Made by a program: the position numbers and the translations under genes. DNA of 64,000 nucleotides from Diploscapter coronatus (lineage: Eukaryota; Nematoda; Chromadorea; Rhabditida; Rhabditidae): assembly GCA_964036155.1 (NCBI GenBank), contig OZ038422.1:29845201-29909200 (forward strand), read 5' to 3'. The notes beneath the pieces are model-generated. The model searched no databases. It had not been told where the DNA came from and saw only the letters and a list, made by a program, of their open reading frames with translations. Positions 34,592-44,661 of the stretch are shown piece after piece; the stretch's first letter is position 1, and the number at the start of each line of letters is the position of its first letter.

Positions 34592-37500
34592 ATGCTTCAG
34601 CGAGTTTTCATTCTGCTTTTATCGATCGTTGCCCAGATTCTAATAGCAGATCGCTCGTTCTACATCGATTACGCCAATAATCAATTTGTCAGGGATGGAA
34701 AACCTTTCAGGTAATCTTTTCGATTTAAAATTTTTATAAGTTTTCAAGTAAATTTTATATTTTTATGTTCTTACGTTCTGCTAGTCTGGGGAAAGTCGTT
34801 TATAATTATAGAGAATTGAAACAAAAATTAGCTATTTTGAGATTTAAATGTATTAGATAAATTTCATCAAAATGTTATATTTCTTCAAAACCTTTCAATT
34901 TTAATACGTACTGAGGTGTAACAGTAGGTAGAATATGCAAAGGTAAGCAATAATAAATTAAATTTCAGGTACATATCTGGCTCGATCCACTATTTTCGAA
35001 CTTTGCCCGATCAGTGGGAAGAACGTTTGAAAGCGATTCGAGCCGCAGGTCTAAATGCCATTCAGACTTACATACCCTGGAATTTTCATGAAACTTTCGA
35101 AGGGAGGTAAGAAATTTTTCATATTTCCAAAATATAAACCCGATTTTTAGCTACGATTTTGACGGTCAGAAAAATTTTACGCGATTTTTCGAAATCGCCG
35201 GGCAAAACGATCTAGCGGTCATCGTTAGACCTGGACCCTACATTTGTGGTGAATGGGAGAACGGCGGATTACCGTATTGGCTTATTAAAAATCCGGCAGT
35301 GAAGCTGCGAAGTTCCGAAACTAAGTATGGATTTTCTCCCAAAAATTGAAATTTATGCTAATTTTAGTTATTTAACTGCAGCCCTAAAGTGGTGGGACAC
35401 GATTTTGCCGATGCTAAAACCTCAACTTTGGAATAACGGAGGACCCATTATTATGACACAAGTAGAAAACTAAAAAAATGAGAAAAGGTTGATCTTCATT
35501 CAGCTGGAAAACGAATATGGCTCATACGGATGCGACAAAGCCTACAAAAACGCGCTAAGGGATAAAGCGGTATCACTTTTGGGCAATGATGCTGTATTGT
35601 TCACAAGTAAGCATTTTTCTCGCGATTTGAGATAAAATATCTTGTTACTCCTCAACTTGTGCGTTAAACTAAAATTTGGAAATCTCCTTGACACTAATGA
35701 TTTTCTCGAAACAACAATTTATATTTTGGCATTTCAGCTGATCCCCCCGAAGCAATCGAATGCGGTAAAATCGAGGGCGTTTTTGCGACTGTCGACTTTG
35801 GCGAACGAGGGCTGCTGCTAGCTGACGAATATTTTGCGATACAGCGATTAGCTAATAATAAAAGTCAGTCAAATTTTCCCTTATTTTATTTTTACCTATT
35901 TTAACGTGGCTATTTTGTTACATAATTTGTGCATCTTACAAAGTTAACAGACATCGGTTACTTAACAGCACTTATGACTATTTGGTAACTGTTATAAAGC
36001 AGTGAAGTACAGGGTGTTTCAAGCCTATCTACCCAATTTACTTTTTTTTATTTTTCATCCAAATTGAGTACGGTTTTTTGCATGGTACTCTCTTTATCTT
36101 ATGGTTTTGCTTGGTGTAACTGTTGAGTTGAAACCAATTACCTATACCCATAAAACCACCTTTTTTTTAAAGTAAATTTTTGATATCTAAGAGAATGTTC
36201 AAAAATTAACTTTTCAAAAAAAGGTGGTTTTATGGGTATAGGTAATTGGTTTTGAGTCGAGAGCTATACCAAACAAAACTATAATATAGGGAGAGTGCCA
36301 TGCAAAAAAAATCTACTCAACTTGGATGAAAAATAAGAAAAGTTATTCAAAAAATAAAATAGTGAGAAAAACTTGAGACGCCTTGTACAAAAAGGTTAAA
36401 AACGGAGTATTTAGGCGGTCCATTAGTCAACAGTGAGTACTACCCTGGGTGGTATCAGACGTGGGGTGAGAATAAGCTTGAAATGCGCGACTCGTCAGCT
36501 TCGATGGGTATGTTTTTACCTTTTTGATTGTTTTTTAAATCGAATTTTTAGTAAAACAAATGATAAGTATGATGTACGAGAAGGGCGCTAGCTTCAATTT
36601 CTACATGTTTCATGGGGGCACCAACTTTCAATGGTGGAACGGAGCGGAGTACGCTGCAGGGGTAGGTTCATGAGAAAAAACTTGATTTGAAGGCGATTTG
36701 TACCAAAATGTTGGTACAACTCACCCTCTTTGAGGCATAACTCGCCTCCAACCCTCAATTCTTCGTGAAACAGTAAGATTTAGCTGGTAACCTCCTATGA
36801 CTACTTTGCTCCGATGACAGAAGCTGGTGGTTCCACGGATAAATACGACGTGGTACGGGACTTTATTGGAACGCTTTCCAACTGGGATAACAAACCACTA
36901 AATAAGCCTAAAGATCCTGAGTAATGATTTTTTTTTTAAATTTGCATATGATAAAATTTTTTCTGACTCTATCGATTTTTAGACTTCAGGAGAATTTGTT
37001 GAAATTCAGAATGTTTTCCCAGCAAGGAGTTGCTCTGCAGAAAATGGGCAATTTACACGATTACTATGATCGTCTCATTACTCAGACTAACGTCTCTGAA
37101 ACGCCAATATCTTTTGAGGATGTAGGAATTATTTTTTCGAAGAATGATAAAATTGTCAAAAATAGATGGATCAGCCTTCCGGTTTGCTATCATATAAGAC
37201 GGTAATTCATGACGGTTTTGGCGATGGATTTACATTAAACGGCAGTGCGTGTAAAGATTTCTGCTACGTCTATATAAACGGTGAAAAATCGTCCAACAAA
37301 TACTTGGTAGGTATCTATAAATCGAGAATAAACAGAATCGTCAAAAACGCCTTGAGACATATCCTTTGCATACTTTCTTAACGAATTTCAACCTAGTCGG
37401 CCATAACCAAAATTCTGCTTCCGCGAGGCAGTCTAAGGCTATGATTTTGCTCTTGACCTTCCCCTATATGCATTTTATCTTCGTCTGATAAGTGTTCCTT

Positions 37501-38647
37501 AGTTTGAGTATAAATGATTCTCTACAAGAATGTTTTATAATTTATTTAGGGCACTTTGTCTCCGAATTACCACCCTCACCGAGTTAGTACGCTGCTTCTG
37601 CCTTCTGTTTCTCCTGGCGATGAACTTGAATTGATCGTGGAAAATCAAGGAAGATTGACTTGGGAAACTACGATCGATCATAAGGTAGAATTACTAACAA
37701 TCCTATGAAATTTTTCAGAACTTCGTGAAATTACCTGCATAGTTGTGTAAAACAGGGTAGCTTAAAGTTGGCCTGAGTATAAATTATTTCTACATGGTGC
37801 GCTGAAAAGTTGGGACCGCTAAAGATTTGTTTTTATTCCATACGAGTAAACTAATAAAAGAGAATTTTTGAAAACTTGAATTTAGCATTTTCTTTAATGA
37901 AATCTACCAAATCAATCTAAAATAGGGCCTAATCGGAAATAGCATGATGCTCAACGACCAAAAAATGAGCGGCGTTCGCGATCTATGGAACAACACTTGG
38001 AAGGTGTCAACAATAAATCTCGACAACATTTTATCGGCAGTGCAACAGCCGCCTGTTAGTTTTCTGCAAATAGCGGAATTTTAAATAGTACATTGCAGAA
38101 TAATATCTTCGTTCCTGGCGATGTCTTCATCGGAACCTTAAGTCTAAGTGATGCCAGTAAAGACACCTACATCGATTTGTCAAACTGGGGCAAAGGGTTC
38201 GTTTATGGTAAGATTTTCTGTTGAAAATCGTGATTAACGATTTTTAATAAGCGATCAGTTTGGAGAGTTTTTTCCTATCTAAGTTCTTTGTCCTCAAGAC
38301 ATTCCGAACTTCCCAAAAATCTATGATTGACTATGGAGTGGAAATCATTATTTGAAAAGCTCGCACTTTGAAAATAATCCTTGAAAAAAGTTATTTGAAA
38401 AAATACTTCCTCCGGATGACTGCCCTGACTCGAGAAATTAAACAAAATTTCAGTTAACAATTTCATGATTGGGCGTTATTGGAGCAGCGCTGGTCCCCAG
38501 AAAACGCTCTACATTCCACATCCAACAATACATTCCGGAGCTAACCAAATCACTATCGTTGAAATGGAGAAGCTATCCAAGGACTGCATTGTGACTGCCA
38601 ATTATTGCAAGATCAATCTAGTCGATAAACCGCTTCCCTTGAAATAG
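34592..38647 (+). CDS. Beta-galactosidase, glycoside hydrolase family 35, 646 aa
   Basis: Fifteen exons: 34592-34710, 34969-35106, 35151-35324, 35368-35461, 35504-35606, 35738-35863, 36415-36507, 36552-36661, 36784-36920, 36983-37121, 37166-37306, 37550-37684, 37926-38054, 38099-38207, 38454-38647. The sum is 1941 bases. The enzyme removes terminal beta-galactose from glycolipids and glycans, in the lysosome or outside the cell. It has a signal peptide (residues 1-19), the substrate-site region [12 protein letters not shown], the acid/base Glu in LENEYGSY (about 179), the nucleophile Glu in [12 protein letters not shown] (about 259), and [13 protein letters not shown] [10 protein letters not shown]. 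Both catalytic residues are intact, so the enzyme should be active. The C-terminal beta domains are present. It is an orthologue of the GLB1/bgal family, but I cannot say which family member. Intron 6 contains a transposon-like insert. Confidence 0.95.
36010..36385. mobile_element. Palindromic MITE with TA target site, inside a beta-galactosidase intron
   Basis: The ends are CAGGGTGTTTCAAG on the left and CTTGAGACGCCTTG on the right, which are near reverse complements, and both are flanked by TA (36008-36009 and 36386-36387). Internal segments also pair: CCAATTACCTATACCCATAA with its mirror around 36,225-36,255. At 376 bases with no coding capacity and a TA duplication, it fits a miniature element mobilised by a Tc1/mariner-type transposase. 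Confidence 0.85.
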
Positions 38648-38678
38648 AAAGTGAATGGGGTTTTCAAGACTTACAGAA

Positions 38679-38684
38679 AATAAA
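38679..38684 (+). terminator. Poly(A) signal of beta-galactosidase
   Basis: AATAAA 32 bases after the stop codon. Confidence 0.6.
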
Positions 38685-38703
38685 CAAGTTTTTCGGTTTT
38701 ACC

Positions 38704-38709
38704 TTTATT
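38704..38709 (-). terminator. Poly(A) signal of the converging minus-strand gene
   Basis: TTTATT on the plus strand reads AATAAA on the minus strand. It lies about 200 bases past the stop of the 38,913-40,011 gene. Confidence 0.5.
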
Positions 38710-38912
38710 CATCGATAAAATCTCGACGTTGGCTCGGTTCGTGCAGACCTCGTTGTCTATTCGTGAAAATGAAGACGCGTTTGGTTTGGGTTCCGAGTTG
38801 ATGGTTGCAATTTTGCTGCGTGAAGCACGATACGGTTCGAATCGAAAGAACTAATTGATGGCGTGTGTGGAGTGTGGAGAGGTGAGGAAGGGAACGCGGG
38901 GCTGGCGATGTC

Positions 38913-40011
38913 TTACTGAAAATATTGAAATTATTAAATGGCTATTAGGCAATTATCGTCGTTAAATCATTATACTTCACAGAAGTCATCAAAAATTACA
39001 TTGAAAAACTATAGTCAGGCATATTTTGAGGTCAACAGTCAACTTTGTAAAAAAAATATCGCTTTTCAACGACCTCCTTTAGAAGACTTACGAGCTTCTG
39101 AACGAAGTAGCGTTCGCCGTTGACGGTGAGCGTTTTGAGCTGGGCGCCGTCGAAATAGCCGTCGAGTTTTATTTGACTGTCCAGACACGAGGCCGACGGA
39201 CGCTTCAGGGCGATCGATGTGGAAAAGTGCGCCTGAAATATGCCTTGATTGATTGACTTTGGATTCAAGACACCTCGTTCGTGATCGGATTCCTATTGTA
39301 GGACTCGGTCTCTCGTCGCATCTTCGAAATGGAGATGATTTTCGCTGGTGGGAACTCGCTGCTGAAATTCGAGTCATCATTGAAGATGTTACTTCGAAAC
39401 TGAAATAATAAAAGGGAACAACCACTAGAGAGAGAGAGAGAGAGATAAGCTGAGAGCTATCAATAAAAATTACATTAGTCTTCAGTGGTTAGCGTCGCGT
39501 AGGAAAAACAACTCATTATCAGATTTCCGACATTTTTCCATTGACAAATTGGAATTTCATATCATAATTGCCTTCGAAGATCTTCTATGAAATTTCTCCA
39601 ATGCAGTTGTTCACTGGATTCAAATATTCTTACAAACTGCGGGTGACATTGGACGTGCCGGAAGAGGTAGAAGACTCGTGTGCGGATGACTGAGGCATAG
39701 GGTACATCGCCGAAGGGCATTCGCCGCTGAGTGCCGTTTGACAGCGCGTTTCCATGCTGTTGGCCTCCGTTCCAGCGTCCGATACTCGCGACGACGAGGT
39801 GATCGTCTTGGTGGCGGTGGTCGCCGTTCGGACTGCAAACTTCAAGACTTCATTCTTTTTCACGCATTCCATCCATACCATCGCTAAAGCTCTCGACAGC
39901 CGAAACACCCGTGTCGCGCAGATCGTTGAGCAGCGACTCGGCCTGGCGAATCGAGTTGTCGACAATGCCCATTATCTTATAGTACGCCGCTAGCGAGCGG
40001 GAGGTGGACAT
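38913..40011 (-). CDS. Unidentified conserved-looking protein, spliced, model partly uncertain
   Basis: Confident exons are 39274-39399 and 39092-39232, both phase 0, giving peptides such as FRSNIFNDDSNFSSEFPPAK and KLDGYFDGAQLKTLTVNGER. The last exon starts at 38915 and its first codon is TAA, so the protein ends ...FVQKL and the exon is otherwise 3' UTR. The first exon starts at ATG 40011 (MSTSRSLAAYYKIMGIVDNS...). An in-frame TGA near 39,850 means it is interrupted, probably by a 31-46 base intron. Two continuations are possible: a Ser/Thr-rich frame (RTATTATKTITSSS...), or a frame joining exon 39274-39399 in phase at the GTAAGA donor at about 39,626. The Ser/Thr-rich frame looks more natural but then misses phase by one base. 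I do not recognise the family. The N-terminal part looks helical, the middle disordered. Confidence 0.6.
39427..39445. repeat. (AG)n microsatellite
   Basis: AG dinucleotide run of 19 bases in the first intron of the minus-strand gene. Confidence 0.9.
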
Positions 40012-40613
40012 CGTGATAGACAGACTCTGGAAAGATGCTTGATGATGGCTTGAAAGTTTTTCGACGTCTTAAAGATCATGGCTTTTCTACGAAGTTGCAT
40101 TTCCCCGATCTCACCGACTTATTTGAAAGCGAGCGAAGACGACACCGAACCAAGCTAGTAAATGAAATTACCTTTTCCAAAAGAGCGAACGACAGTTTTA
40201 AAATAATGTATGCAAATTAGAAAGAAAAATCAAATGAAGTGAAGAAAAAATTTATTCAATCCCCATTCAGTAGCTGTAATCTTTGACAATTAGATCCTTG
40301 CTTTCTGACAAAATGATAAAAATGAGCGACTAGAAGTACACTTTTGGGAACAATAAATATTTACAACAAAGTGACTATGGCTTCCCAATCGATAGGTGCG
40401 CGAAATTATTATGAATGATGAAATTCTTATGGCGTAATATATCAGAAAAGGCAATTATGCTCACATGGACGAGATCAAAATTATTCCGAGATAGAGGAAG
40501 TTACAGAAGTCGGTATCTGAAAATTTTAGAAATTTAGCCACGCTTCCTCTATCTCAATAAAAATAAACTGCACAATAATAACTGAGTAGGAGAGCAAATA
40601 TTGCTCAGGAATT

Positions 40614-42623
40614 TTATGCGATTTTCTTCGGTCGTCTTCTGGCCTGGTTTTTGTTCGATGTACTGCTTCGTATGACACTTTCGGCTGGCAAATCGGGGTT
40701 TGGCACGATTTCTGGTTGCTCGGGTGGCTGACTCTTTGATTTGGAATCTTCTTCTTCTTCCTCGGAATCCTGATCCTTCTCGGGTTCTTCGACTTTCCTC
40801 TGAAGATAAGTCATTTTGACTAATTCTTGGAAAGAAAATCGATGCGATCTGAGATTTCTGCGCTTCTTCACGTGAACGATAACTCTGTGATATCGATGAT
40901 TTATGCGCGCCGCGAATTTGGAAAATTGGGGCGTGACCGTCTTGCTTTATTGTCAGTAAGGGGTCAAGCAAACTAAATACCGCCTCGCTTGAAATAACAA
41001 TTAGTGATGGTCATTAATGATGAAGCGATATTCTCAATTAATATTTCTACAAATTTTCTGTTTAACTCCAACATTCTAATGAGACTGGACCACTCTGTTC
41101 ACAAAGTTCTGTTCTCTAGCCAGGGGTGCATGAATTTTTGATTTGAAATTTTTCAAACTCGAAATTCGCGCACCCCTGGTTCTAACGTTTGTTTCTCAAG
41201 ATCTTCCCATATTTTTAATCGATCAACAAATTTGCTACCTTCTTCTTCTCTCTCTCGTACTCGTCGTCTTCTTCTTCCGAAAGTGAAGATACGTCTTCTA
41301 GGTGATCCTCATCAAGTCTTCCTGCATAGTTGTTTTCATCCTCATTTTCGTCCGAGTCTTGGTCAGATTCATTATCGTTCCTTCGACCTGCTTTCACTCT
41401 ATCGTATTCAGCGGATAAGACCTGAAATTCTTTGAATTTCAGGAGAAAACTTGCAAAATGAAGTCATTCAACTCGTCTGGATCTGCTGTTCAATATCTGA
41501 GGAATAGTTCACGACGAGAGGTTGGTATGAATTTATCGTGAGTTGGTTGAAGTTAACCTTAAAGTCCTTGAGCGCCTTCTCAAGGTCGTTGATATACTGC
41601 TCGTTCTTTTCTGTGATAGCCTTCTGCTCTGGGTCTTTTGAAGTCGAAGCCTTGCTCATTACCTAAAATAATGCATGAACAATTTGTTAGAAAACGAGTC
41701 CTACAGCTTCGTCGAGATTCAGCTTCCCTTCAGCCTGAACAGTTTCGAGCTGCTCGAGAATCTTGCTCATCGCTTCTTCAGTTTGGCGTAGTCGCTCTTG
41801 TAGACTGCGCAGATTCTTCTTGCCTAATTTTCCCTTGCCATTTCCTTCGTATTCATCATCCTCGTCTTCGACACTCGACGATTCCTCCTCATCAGAGTAT
41901 TCACTTCGGCGCTTCCGATGCTTCTTCGTCTTCTTCTTCGACTAAACAAATTTGGTCGAATTCTCCCGGTAAATGAAACCCCCTACCTTGAATAGTGTAT
42001 ACAGAAGGAAACATACGACTCCGATTGTATACAAGGGCATTAGCCAAGTCATCATTCCTCTCCCACCTCCTCCAGTAGAATGGCCTTCTGCCTAAAACAC
42101 GAGGAGTACTTCAATAGTTCGAAATTTCACAATACCTGAGCGGCAGCCATCCTCATGGCCGGATGAACGTCGGCTCTTCCATGGCCAGGTGGGCCGGGTC
42201 TAGCGCCCATTCCAGGATGAACCGGGGGTCGATTTTGGTTTATTGACGGAGTGGATTCCTTCCTACCTAAAATTCACTACCACTAATATTGGGAAATATA
42301 CAGGTCTTTTGACAAGTTGATTGTTTTAGTTTTATCAGATTGCTAGAACAGCTTCATTGATGTGAATTTGGCTTTTATCAAATATGATTTGGATGAAACT
42401 TATGCCAACCTAATAACCCCATGAGTAGCGGATGAAAGAGCGACGGGTAGAGCACAGCGAAACAAACGATGATCACGCCAATCACCAGACCGATTTTCCA
42501 GTTCGAAAACGGCTCATCTTCATCAGAATATCGTCGTTTTCTGTGTTTCTTGTGTCGATCCCTCGATCGATCCCTTTCTCGACTCCTATCTCTATCTCTG
42601 TCTCTATCCCTATCTCGAGACAT
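40614..42623 (-). CDS. ric-3: RIC-3, acetylcholine-receptor chaperone, 394 aa
   Basis: Eight exons: 42410-42623, 42136-42266, 41987-42091, 41705-41941, 41558-41662, 41473-41496, 41239-41421, 40614-40799. The sum is 1185 bases. RIC-3 is an ER membrane protein that promotes folding and surface delivery of nicotinic acetylcholine receptors. The features match the family in order: an Arg/Asp repeat N-terminus (MSRDRDRDRD...), PFSNWKIGLVIGVIIVCFAV as the first membrane segment (about 42-65), a Pro/Gly/His-rich spacer (HPGMGARPGPPGHG, DVHPAMRMAAAQ), a second membrane segment (LYTIGVVCFLLYTLFK, to about residue 150), a Lys/Arg stretch, coiled coils (about 190-262), and a long acidic, disordered C-terminus ending in basic residues. 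One exon is only 24 bases (41473-41496), in frame, which allows an optional eight-residue insert. C. elegans RIC-3 is slightly shorter as I remember it. Confidence 0.95.
41120..41179. repeat. Perfect-ended hairpin in a ric-3 intron
   Basis: CCAGGGGTGC at the left end and GCACCCCTGG at the right are exact reverse complements. The inner bases GAATTTTTGATTTGA and CAAACTCGAAATTC pair partly. It lies in the last ric-3 intron. Probably a tiny transposon remnant. Confidence 0.7.
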
Positions 42624-44661
42624 CTTCCTGTCTTCCTAAAAAAATATATATATATATATTTTAGAAACACTATAAAGTTTCAAGGAAAATGCAAAAGGAG
42701 AGGCCTTCAAGAAGTTTCATAGAAATTTACTAGTTTCAATAAAAATGAAATTGAGATTTTGTCAAAATAAAATTCAACAGAAAGCTCGGCTAAGATTAGG
42801 AGGAGTAAAATTTTGAAAAACGACAAATTTCTGTTGGCAATGAGCACGTCAAATGACCACCCATCTGCCTCTTCCACTCATTTCTTTGCCTTGTTCCTAC
42901 CCGATCGATAGCCGCCTGAAGGGGCTTTAGCCATTCTCTCTCTCTTTTTCTTTTCTTTCTTCCACTTCTTTCTCTTTATCCTCTCCCTTTCTCTTTTCTC
43001 TCTCGAGATACTTCAACTCTATCTTCTCTTCTCTGCCGCATCTCATTGTTTCTACGAATTACCTCTATCTCTAGCCGACGATAACCTTTACTTGCTAAAT
43101 TTACCGAGAGAAATTCGAACACCAAATTCATTTTTAATGCGAGAACAAACGACCCTGACAAGAAAAATGATCAGAAGGACGAATTTTCGGGGAGCAGTAC
43201 ACAAATTCGCGAAATTTTTGCAAATAGAAAAGTCGGTTTCATAAAACCGCCTAGATTAGTTCAGGCGAGATAAAATGTTGTAACTTGAACCAAGGGAAAT
43301 TTTCAGAATCAAATGAAAACTTTCTCCATTAAACCTTTTCCTGGCAGATATCATGGGCGATAATGAGATTCTCGCAAAGCGACAGAATTTCATGCTTCTC
43401 AAAGCCTTCATAATCCACAAGAAAATCCCCTTTTATTGCAGTATATAGAGAACAGACAACTTCAATATTTTATGACATCTCCTGATTTTCCTTATTCTCG
43501 GAATTCGTTCTTTCCCCAATTGCGCCATTAGCTCATTAGCCGACTTCCGGTGCGGCTTTTGCCTGCTCTCTCTCCCCATTTTCTCTACGACTTTTTGCCG
43601 TCGCTTCTTATTACCTTTGCTCCAGATTTAGCCAAAAGAATCGACGAGGCTTTGCTCATTTCTCTTTCGTCGACTAATTTTTCGTCAGTCTTTCTCGTTT
43701 TTGGGTAAAAATTTCGATTTTTATCGATTTCCCCCAACATTTCAACTTTGAAAATGCTCAAATTTTGAGGGGCTTTTCGGATTTTAGCCAATTTGAGTCG
43801 CATTCGAGGCGAATGTGAGAAGATAAAATGCGCGAAATAGTGTTTGAACGAGAAGAGGGTGCAGAAAGGATGAGAAGGGGTAAAAAAGAAGGCGCAAAGG
43901 CAAAGGCATGTCATGCAGTGCAGCACTCTGCAAGTGCCATGCACACCACTCATTGATTGTTCTACCGCCACGAGGTTTTCCTCGAGTCACACAAAACAAT
44001 TCTACCCTGCAAAATTGGTATTTTTAGCCTCGATACGATTTTTGAATTCAATTTGGTCTATTTTTAACCGTATTTTGACTATTTTCTAATCGATTGGTTG
44101 AAAATTGAATTCTTGTCATTTTTTGCAGAAAAATGTTAAATTCTTCCCTCCCGCTTATTTTTGCTCCAGAAACATCAATAATTTGAAGAAAGTTTTCCTA
44201 ATTTTTAGCCAGATTTGGTAAAATCGTGAAAAAGTGGATTCCCTCGATTTTTCCAATAAAACTTTTGAAAGTCGTCAATTTTTGTCTCCTTTATACGGCG
44301 AATTATTTTTTCTCGATTTTCGCGCAACTTTTCCTATCATAACACTCATATCAATTACTCACCTCGATTGAGGCTTATCAAACCGCGCCGATAATTTTCT
44401 TTCCATTTTTACAAATCAAATCGGGTCATGTCTTTTTTGTTTCTCTCTTGCAAAGCATTAACTCTTTGATTATCAAATTGAGAAAAAAGTTGACTGTTTC
44501 ATTGTTCCTTTCTGATACAAAAAATTGCAGAGTTTTATCTTTGCACTCTTCTATTTGAGATCACACGTTTTAGACAATATTTTGCTTTTTGTTGTCGTTA
44601 TTCTTGAATTCTGACATCGTTGTCGGAAGTTTATAAATAGCGATGTTCGTGGATTCAGAAA
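42624..44661. other. Divergent intergenic region between ric-3 and cdgs-1
   Basis: About 2 kb holding both 5' ends. It includes an AT repeat at 42644-42659, a long pyrimidine-rich tract (about 42,930-43,060) and a GC-richer block around 43,500-44,000. No exons were supported; ORFs in the GC-richer block have no matching splice sites. Confidence 0.5.
44632..44638 (+). promoter_or_regulatory. TATA-like sequence just upstream of cdgs-1
   Basis: TATAAAT lies 24-30 bases before the ATG, and GATTCAG directly precedes AAAATG and could be a trans-splice acceptor. The two readings imply different transcript starts; neither is proved by sequence. Confidence 0.3.

Noticed and set aside
31679..38647. 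SLC35B4 and beta-galactosidase as an operon
   Set aside because: The gap between stop and next start is 638 bases, larger than the usual nematode operon spacing, and beta-galactosidase has no obvious trans-splice acceptor at its start.
43900..43950. Possible microRNA hairpin (GGCACTTGCAGAGTGCTGCA on the minus strand)
   Set aside because: The arms pair poorly beyond about ten bases and the sequence does not match a miRNA I know.
43585..43999. Minus-strand ORFs of 71-128 codons upstream of cdgs-1
   Set aside because: No consistent exon structure and no coding-like third-position bias; probably promoter DNA.
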